From: Nocardioides conyzicola
GTDB taxonomy: Bacteria; Actinomycetota; Actinomycetes; Propionibacteriales; Nocardioidaceae
Assembly (NCBI RefSeq): GCF_039543825.1
Contig: NZ_BAABKM010000001.1
Span: forward strand, 434,001 to 498,000
Reading direction: 5' to 3'
Length of the DNA stretch: 64,000 nucleotides
How positions within the stretch are numbered: position 1 is the stretch's first letter; each line of letters begins with the position of its first letter. Below are positions 59,566-64,000 of the stretch, one piece after another. Position numbers and translations under genes: made by a program. The notes beneath the pieces were generated by a model. That model was not told the origin of the DNA. It worked only from the letters and a program-made list of their open reading frames with translations, and made no database searches.

Positions 59566-59614
59566 GCCCCCGAGTGTTGCTCGGTCGACCCCACGAGACC
59601 AGGGACGCGACCTC

Positions 59615-60709
59615 TCAGCCCAGGTCGACGATCGCGGCCACGGGGCCGCCACCGTCGGGTCCCTGGTGGGCGGCCGAGACGGAGACGAAGACCGCGGGGT
59701 CGCCGGTGACGGCAGCGGTGACGCCCCCGACGGCGGCCTTGATCTGCCGGTGCCAGTGCACGTCGGAGTCGTCGAGCATCGCGTTGCGGCGACCGCGGAC
59801 CTGGCCGTCCTGCGACACCTCGCACTTGAGGAACACGTTGACCAGGCGGCCGTCGAGGTCGCTCGTGCGCGGCCGGTCCGGCAGGTCGAGGCCGGCGTCC
59901 TTGATGGCGGCCCAGATGCCGTCGGAGTCGAGCGCGTCCTTCATCACCGAGTGGCCGACGCGGTAGCGGCCGCCGACCCCGGTCGCGTTGCCGACCACGA
60001 CGACCTGCGCCTGGTCGAGCTCGACCCCCGAGGAGCAGGAGGCGACCGCGGAGAAGAGCGACCGGTCGTGCATGACGTCGGCGTCGGTCGGCATCTCGAT
60101 CTCGCCGAGCGCGACCGCGATGCCGAGGGCCGTGGTGCCGTTGGAGAGATCCATCGACTCGTGGGTGTGCTCGGTCCAGACGGTCTTGCCGCGCGACTTG
60201 GCGTCGCGGATCGTGTGCACGGTCAGCAGCGGCGTCTTGGTCTGCACGTAGTGGACATCGGCGACGTCGGTGATGCCGGCCCGCTCCATCGCCACCTTCA
60301 CGGCGTCGGCGACCTTGGTGACCATCGCGACCCGGCCGATGTCCTCGGGCAGCAGCACCTCGCTCATCGCGAAGCCCACGGTCAGCCGCGGCTCGTCGGT
60401 CGGCTCGGCGTCGGTGGTCGCGAAGATCGTCGCGTGCGGGCTGATCACGCCGTCGGTGCCGCCGGACCACACGATCGGGACCTGCTTGACCTGGTCGGCG
60501 GGCGCACCCTTCTCGATCAGCACCTCGCGGAACGCGCGGTCGGAGATGATCCGGGTGTAGTCGTTGACGCCGCCGTTGCCCTCGGTCTTGCCGATGATCG
60601 CGATCACGCGGGACGCCTCCATCACGCCGTCGTCGATGAGCTTCGCGAGCTCGCTGGCGTCGGCGACGGAGTGGATCGGGACCTTGCGTACTTCGATGGC
60701 GTCAGGCAT
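59615..60709 (-). CDS. Ring-opening amidohydrolase, barbiturase / cyanuric acid hydrolase family
   Basis: A 364-residue member of the barbiturase/AtzD family, whose three-fold pseudo-symmetric domains each give a Ser-Lys pair. Motifs are [64 protein letters not shown] and [15 protein letters not shown]. Recalled actinobacterial barbiturase sequences are very similar at the N-terminus (pattern [10 protein letters not shown]), closer than AtzD, so barbiturate to ureidomalonate is the preferred reaction. AAGGA lies 4 nt before ATG 60709. The carbamate kinase gene ends 14 nt upstream. Confidence 0.88.
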   Translation of the reverse strand: MPDAIEVRKVPIHSVADASELAKLIDDGVMEASRVIAIIGKTEGNGGVNDYTRIISDRAFREVLIEKGAPADQVKQVPIVWSGGTDGVISPHATIFATTDAEPTDEPRLTVGFAMSEVLLPEDIGRVAMVTKVADAVKVAMERAGITDVADVHYVQTKTPLLTVHTIRDAKSRGKTVWTEHTHESMDLSNGTTALGIAVALGEIEMPTDADVMHDRSLFSAVASCSSGVELDQAQVVVVGNATGVGGRYRVGHSVMKDALDSDGIWAAIKDAGLDLPDRPRTSDLDGRLVNVFLKCEVSQDGQVRGRRNAMLDDSDVHWHRQIKAAVGGVTAAVTGDPAVFVSVSAAHQGPDGGGPVAAIVDLG

Positions 60710-60723
60710 GGCAGTCCTTGCTA

Positions 60724-61656
60724 CTAGTTGGGTACGACGACGGTCCCGGTCGCACCGGTCACCGCCTCGGAGAGATGAGCGAGATCGGTGATCACGGCGC
60801 GGGCACCGCCGCCCTCGACGAACCGGCAGGCGGCGTCGACCTTCGGGCCCATCGAGCCGCTGGCGAAGTGTCCGTCCGCGGCGTACGCCCGCAGCTCGGC
60901 GGCCGTCACGACGCCGACGTCGCGCGCCTGCGGCGTCCCGAAGTGGAGCACGGCGTGGGTGACGTCGGTGCCGATCACCAGCACGTCCGCGTCGACGGTG
61001 CGAGCGAGCAGGGCCGCGCCGAGGTCCTTGTCGATGACCGCCTCGACGCCGCTGAGGGTGCCGTCGACGGCCCGGACGACGGGGATGCCGCCACCACCGT
61101 TGGCGATGACCACGAACCCGGCGTCGACCAGCGCCCGCGCGGCCGGGGCGTCGATGATGTCGAGCGGCTCCGGCGAGGCGACGACGCGGCGCCAGCCCTT
61201 CTCGCCACGGTCCTCCCAGGTCTCGCCGTGCTCGACGAGCAGTGCGGCGTCGGCGGCGGGCAGGAACCGGCCGATCGGCTTGGTGGGCCGGGCGAAGCCC
61301 GCGTCGTCGGCGGAGACGAGGGTGCGGGTGACCACGGTCGCCGTACGCCGGTCCAGCCCGCGCCGCGCGAGCGCGGCGTCGAGGGCGTCCATCAGCACGA
61401 AGCCGAGCGTCGCCTGGGTCTGCGCACCGCACCAGTCGAGCGGCACGGGGGGTACGACCGCGGCGGCCAGCTCGTTCTTGACCAGGAGGTTGCCGACCTG
61501 GGGGCCGTTGCCGTGCGTGACCACGACGTCCACGTCCTGCTCGAGCAGGTCGGCGACCGCCTCCATCGCGACGGCCGCGGCGGCGATCTGGTCCTCGGGC
61601 CGGGCTCGCCCGTCCGCCGTCATGGCGTTGCCGCCGAGCGCGAGCAGGACCCTCAT
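60724..61656 (-). CDS. arcC: Carbamate kinase
   Basis: A 310-residue amino-acid-kinase-family enzyme: [78 protein letters not shown] and [17 protein letters not shown]. It makes ATP from carbamoyl phosphate and ADP. ATG 61656 has TAGGTT 6 nt upstream (leaderless) and is the first gene of the operon. No arginine deiminase or ornithine carbamoyltransferase gene is present, so its carbamoyl phosphate probably comes from ureide breakdown downstream of the barbiturase-like enzyme. Confidence 0.93.
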   Translation of the reverse strand: MRVLLALGGNAMTADGRARPEDQIAAAAVAMEAVADLLEQDVDVVVTHGNGPQVGNLLVKNELAAAVVPPVPLDWCGAQTQATLGFVLMDALDAALARRGLDRRTATVVTRTLVSADDAGFARPTKPIGRFLPAADAALLVEHGETWEDRGEKGWRRVVASPEPLDIIDAPAARALVDAGFVVIANGGGGIPVVRAVDGTLSGVEAVIDKDLGAALLARTVDADVLVIGTDVTHAVLHFGTPQARDVGVVTAAELRAYAADGHFASGSMGPKVDAACRFVEGGGARAVITDLAHLSEAVTGATGTVVVPN

Positions 61657-61803
61657 GCCTCGAACCTAGTGACCTCCCGGCTGCCGAGCGACGGCAGGAG
61701 TTGCCAACAGAAGCCGGCCCAGTCGAGTACGAAATGCCGCGATCCGCTGCGCGGTCGGACCGGTCCTGCCATCCTCCCGATGCGCCCATCTCGAGGAGGA
61801 CCC

Positions 61804-62178
61804 ATGACGTTCGGCGACGCGGTCAGCGTGTGCTTCAGCAAGTACGCCACCTTCGCCGGGCGGGCGACCCGTCCGGAGTACTGGTGGTTCTTCCTCTTCG
61901 GCACGATCGTCTCGGTCATCACCACGGTCATCGACTCCGCCGCCGGCCTGCAGTGGGACGACAGCGCCTACGGGCCGGTCAGCGCCCTCGGGAGCCTCCT
62001 CGTGCTGCTGCCGACCCTGGCGGTCGGCAGCCGTCGCCTGCACGACACGGGTCGGACCGGGTGGTGGCAGCTGCTCTTCCTCCTGCCGTGCATCGGTCCG
62101 ATCATCCTGATCGTGCTGTTCTGCCAGGCCGGCGAGCGCCGCCCCAACAAGTACGGCGACGGAGCAGCGGCGTACTGA
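61804..62178 (+). CDS. DUF805 family membrane protein
   Basis: A 124-residue integral membrane protein of the DUF805 family: [20 protein letters not shown], a helix [16 protein letters not shown], a helix [20 protein letters not shown], the hallmark [10 protein letters not shown] and a final helix [13 protein letters not shown], then the GERRPNKYG tail. GGAGGA lies 3-4 nt before the ATG. Function of the family is unknown. It converges with the SDR gene, 6 bp apart. Confidence 0.92.
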   Translation: MTFGDAVSVCFSKYATFAGRATRPEYWWFFLFGTIVSVITTVIDSAAGLQWDDSAYGPVSALGSLLVLLPTLAVGSRRLHDTGRTGWWQLLFLLPCIGPIILIVLFCQAGERRPNKYGDGAAAY

Positions 62179-62184
62179 GCCGCG

Positions 62185-62928
62185 TCACCGACCGCCGGCG
62201 ACCCGCAGCGTCGTGCCGGTGACGTACGACGCCTCGTCGCTCATCAGCCAGCCCACCGCGTCGGCGACCTCGTGCGGCTCGCCGGCCCGGCCGAGCGGCA
62301 CCAGCGGACCGACCCGGTCGAGGCGGCCGGGCTCACCGGCATCGGCGTGGATGGTGGTGCGCACGATGCCGGGCGCGACCCCGACCACCCGGATGCCCTC
62401 GGCCGCGACCTCCTGGGCGAGGCCGACGGTCAACGTGTCGACGCCGGCCTTCGCCGCGGCGTACTGGACGTACTCCCCCGCCGCGCCCAGCGTCGCCGCG
62501 CCCGAGCTGATGTTCACGAGCACGCCGCCCTCGCCGCCGTACGACGTGCCGAGGGTGCGCACCGCGGCGCGGGCGACGAGAAGGGCGGAGGTCAGGTTGA
62601 GGTCGACGGTCGCCGCGACGATTTCCGGCGGCGTCTCGGCGAGCGGGCCGATGTGCAGGGTGGCGCCCGCGTTGTTGACCACGCCGGTCAGGCGGCCGTG
62701 GGTCGCCGCCGCCGCGAAGAGCCGGTCGACGCCCTCGGGGTCGGTCAGGTCGGCGCGGACGACGGCGCACCGCGCGCCCGCGTCCTCGACCGCGAGCCGC
62801 GCCTCCTCGGCGGCGCCGTCGTCGCGCGCGTAGCCGAGCACCAGGTCGTGCCCGTCGCGGGCCAGGCGCATCGCGATCGCCGCCCCGATGCCGCGCGTGC
62901 CGCCGGTGACCAGCGTCAGCCGGCTCAC
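62185..62928 (-). CDS. SDR-family oxidoreductase
   Basis: A 247-residue classical short-chain dehydrogenase. Cofactor motif TGGTRGIG (about 8-15), VNNAGATL, catalytic Ser in NISSGAA and YxxxK in YVQYAAAKAG, then APGIVRT and SYVTGTTLRVAGG. This resembles 3-oxoacyl-ACP reductases, but the substrate is open. GTG 62928 overlaps the stop of the upstream cupin gene (GTGA), indicating coupling. Confidence 0.92.
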   Translation of the reverse strand: MSRLTLVTGGTRGIGAAIAMRLARDGHDLVLGYARDDGAAEEARLAVEDAGARCAVVRADLTDPEGVDRLFAAAATHGRLTGVVNNAGATLHIGPLAETPPEIVAATVDLNLTSALLVARAAVRTLGTSYGGEGGVLVNISSGAATLGAAGEYVQYAAAKAGVDTLTVGLAQEVAAEGIRVVGVAPGIVRTTIHADAGEPGRLDRVGPLVPLGRAGEPHEVADAVGWLMSDEASYVTGTTLRVAGGR

Positions 62929-63332
62929 GGCTCGAGCTCGAAGTCATCGAAGTCGAAGCCCGGTGAGACCAGGCAGCTGACGAGCGCGTCGGCGTCGCCG
63001 GGGACCGTGCGCTGCCAGACCCCGGCGGGCACGTGCGCCTGCGGGTGGTCGGCGTCGACCACCGTGCTCGACCCGAGCTCCGGCGTCGCGCCGCCACCGC
63101 CGAGCTCGAGGGTGACGGCGCCCGTGTGCGCCATCCAGAGCTCGTCGGACGCGACCTTGTGCCAGGCCGACGACTCCCCCGCCGGCAGCAGGAAGTAGAT
63201 CAACGTCGCGGTCGGGCGCACCCGGCCGTCGGGCAGGGTCACGTCGACCGGGGACCGCCAGGTCTGGCGGTACCAGCCGCCCTCGGGGTGCGGCGCCAGG
63301 TCGAGCGCCCGCGCGAGCGATGGCTGAGGCAT
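62925..63332 (-). CDS. DUF985 cupin protein
   Basis: A 135-residue protein of the cupin DUF985 family: HPEGGWYRQTWRS, IYFLLPAGESSAWHKVASDE, LWMAHTGAVTLELG, VPAGVWQRTVPG and CLVSPGFDFDDF. It is a single beta-barrel, perhaps metal-binding or an epimerase-like enzyme. Family function is unknown. Its last codons overlap the start of the SDR gene, so the two are an operon. Confidence 0.9.
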   Translation of the reverse strand: MPQPSLARALDLAPHPEGGWYRQTWRSPVDVTLPDGRVRPTATLIYFLLPAGESSAWHKVASDELWMAHTGAVTLELGGGGATPELGSSTVVDADHPQAHVPAGVWQRTVPGDADALVSCLVSPGFDFDDFELEP

Positions 63333-63344
63333 GCTCCGAGTCTG

Positions 63345-63608
63345 TCAGTCGGGGAGCCCCGCGCGCACCAGCACCGCCACCGCCGCCAGCGTGGACGAGA
63401 CGCCCAGCTTGCGCTTGATGTCGGCGAGCACCGAGACCGGCGCAGCCTCTGGGGCCAGCTCGCCCCTGCTCAGTCGTTCGAGCACGGCCATCTCGAGCTC
63501 CGTCAGCCGGCCGAGACGTTCGCAGAGCTGATGACGCACGCTCGGATCAGGATGTCCACTCGACAAGGCTCTCCTCCTCGGCACACCCCCCGGAACGCCG
63601 ATTCGCAT
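63345..63608 (-). CDS. Small LuxR/GerE-type helix-turn-helix protein, possibly truncated
   Basis: An 87-residue protein from ATG 63608, with AGGA 3 nt upstream. The C-terminal two thirds resemble a GerE helix-turn-helix: LTELEMAVLERLSRGELAPE, SVLADIKRKLGVSSTLAAVA, VLVRAGL. No receiver or other sensor domain is present, so it is either a small orphan DNA-binding protein or the remnant of a response regulator. It lies 12 nt beyond the start of the cupin gene, on the same strand. Start position is uncertain. Confidence 0.5.
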   Translation of the reverse strand: MRIGVPGGVPRRRALSSGHPDPSVRHQLCERLGRLTELEMAVLERLSRGELAPEAAPVSVLADIKRKLGVSSTLAAVAVLVRAGLPD

Positions 63609-63759
63609 CGTTCCTGCCCGGTCATGACCACTTCCACACCTGGATCGTGACCCATGCCTCATTCCGGGCCGCGCCCGTGACGAAACGCCCGGCAGTCCGG
63701 TTGACCCATCGGGCAACGACCACGGCCCTCATCGCAAGGCCTTCAGAATTCAGGAGCCA

Positions 63760-63930
63760 ATGGCAGTCATCCACCGAGTTCTCACCGTGCATGCGGGGAC
63801 CAGCATGCCGGTCCAGCTCGCCCTGCTCGACGCGATCGAAGGCGCGCTGCAGGGCCAGGGCGTCTCACGGATCTGGATCGACGCCGGCACCAGACCCGAC
63901 CTGGTCGTCCTCGCCGAGTTCGACGACTGA
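63760..63930 (+). CDS. Small hypothetical protein (56 aa)
   Basis: A 56-residue ORF with AGGAG 4 nt before ATG 63760: MAVIHRVLTVHAGTS, then VQLALLDAIEGALQGQG and a final RIWIDAGTRPDLVVLAEFDD. The pattern of strand, helix, strand and acidic C-terminus looks like a folded mini-protein. No family is recognised. It is divergent from the small LuxR-type gene, with 151 bp between; I see no clear operator in that gap. Confidence 0.5.
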   Translation: MAVIHRVLTVHAGTSMPVQLALLDAIEGALQGQGVSRIWIDAGTRPDLVVLAEFDD

Positions 63931-64000
63931 GCCAGGTCAGGCCCGCCATGCAAGGCGTGCGGCGCCGAGGACATCAGCCGGAGACGCGGCCGGGTCTGTC

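Noticed and set aside
63940-64000. Zinc-knuckle-like peptide CKACGAEDISRRRGRVC in frame after the stop of the 56-aa ORF
   Set aside because: It has no start codon of its own and needs read-through of a TGA. It runs into the window edge, so it is most likely a coincidence.

Overview
The window comes from a high-GC actinobacterium, most likely a member of the Nocardioidaceae (Nocardioides-like). The grounds are very high G+C with strong GC3 bias from about 19.5 kb onward, mycothiol-type redox genes (mycoredoxin), WhiB and BldC-type regulators, AdnAB in place of RecBCD, UPF0182 and DUF2342 proteins, and many leaderless genes with a TANNNT -10 box 6-7 nt before the start codon. The genus is an inference from gene content, not a measured match.

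Layout. (1) 1-19.3 kb is an accessory block: a VOC protein fragment, a membrane protein with a divergent HxlR regulator, four alpha/beta hydrolases interspersed with LuxR (LAL) and AraC regulators, a cNMP-binding thioredoxin-reductase-like flavoprotein, a TetR-PIG-L deacetylase fusion, a BldC-type regulator with an alanine-rich tail, a secreted matrixin-like protease, and a surface operon (ice-binding protein, sortase, secreted glycosidase). Its codon use is less GC3-biased, its genes mostly have Shine-Dalgarno leaders, and it stops next to the 3' end of an initiator tRNA gene. (2) 19.4-30.1 kb is a housekeeping backbone: tRNA-fMet, UPF0182, PPA1309-like, PDZ/Lon-like protease, moaE, DUF2342, Nudix, YgjP-like, PHP, enoyl-CoA hydratase and DUF5679. 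(3) 30.2-37.6 kb holds a solitary cyclodehydratase-like protein and a TetR / sugar ABC importer / GH3 beta-glucosidase locus without an ATPase gene. (4) 37.6-42.5 kb is the whiB7 locus, with promoter, leader ORF, attenuator and two small paralogous downstream ORFs, followed by uvrD2, mrx1 and nudC. (5) 42.5-49.5 kb is nucleobase-related and mixed: deoD, a PH-domain membrane protein, a flavin monooxygenase, an XRE-cupin regulator with a dioxygenase and adenine-deaminase-like operon, and a patatin. (6) 49.6-56 kb is adnB-adnA. (7) 56-64 kb holds a DJ-1/PfpI protein, a CaiB-type CoA-transferase, a carbamate kinase / barbiturase-like / aldehyde dehydrogenase operon, DUF805, an SDR, a DUF985 cupin and small regulators.

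How it fits together. From memory, the order UPF0182, PDZ protease, DUF2342, cyclodehydratase-like, whiB7, uvrD2, mrx1, nudC, adnB, adnA parallels Rv3193c-Rv3202c of Mycobacterium tuberculosis. On that view the sugar-utilisation locus and the 7-kb purine/patatin segment are insertions into an old backbone. The most interesting signals are the complete whiB7 attenuation leader with its small paralogous ORFs, the XRE-cupin/dioxygenase/deaminase module with a near-perfect 27-bp operator, the barbiturase-carbamate kinase operon, the TetR-deacetylase fusion, the sortase-ice-binding surface operon, a cluster of DnaA-box-like 9-mers at 12-bp spacing, and the recurrent use of an upstream TAG stop codon as the start of the next gene's -10 box.
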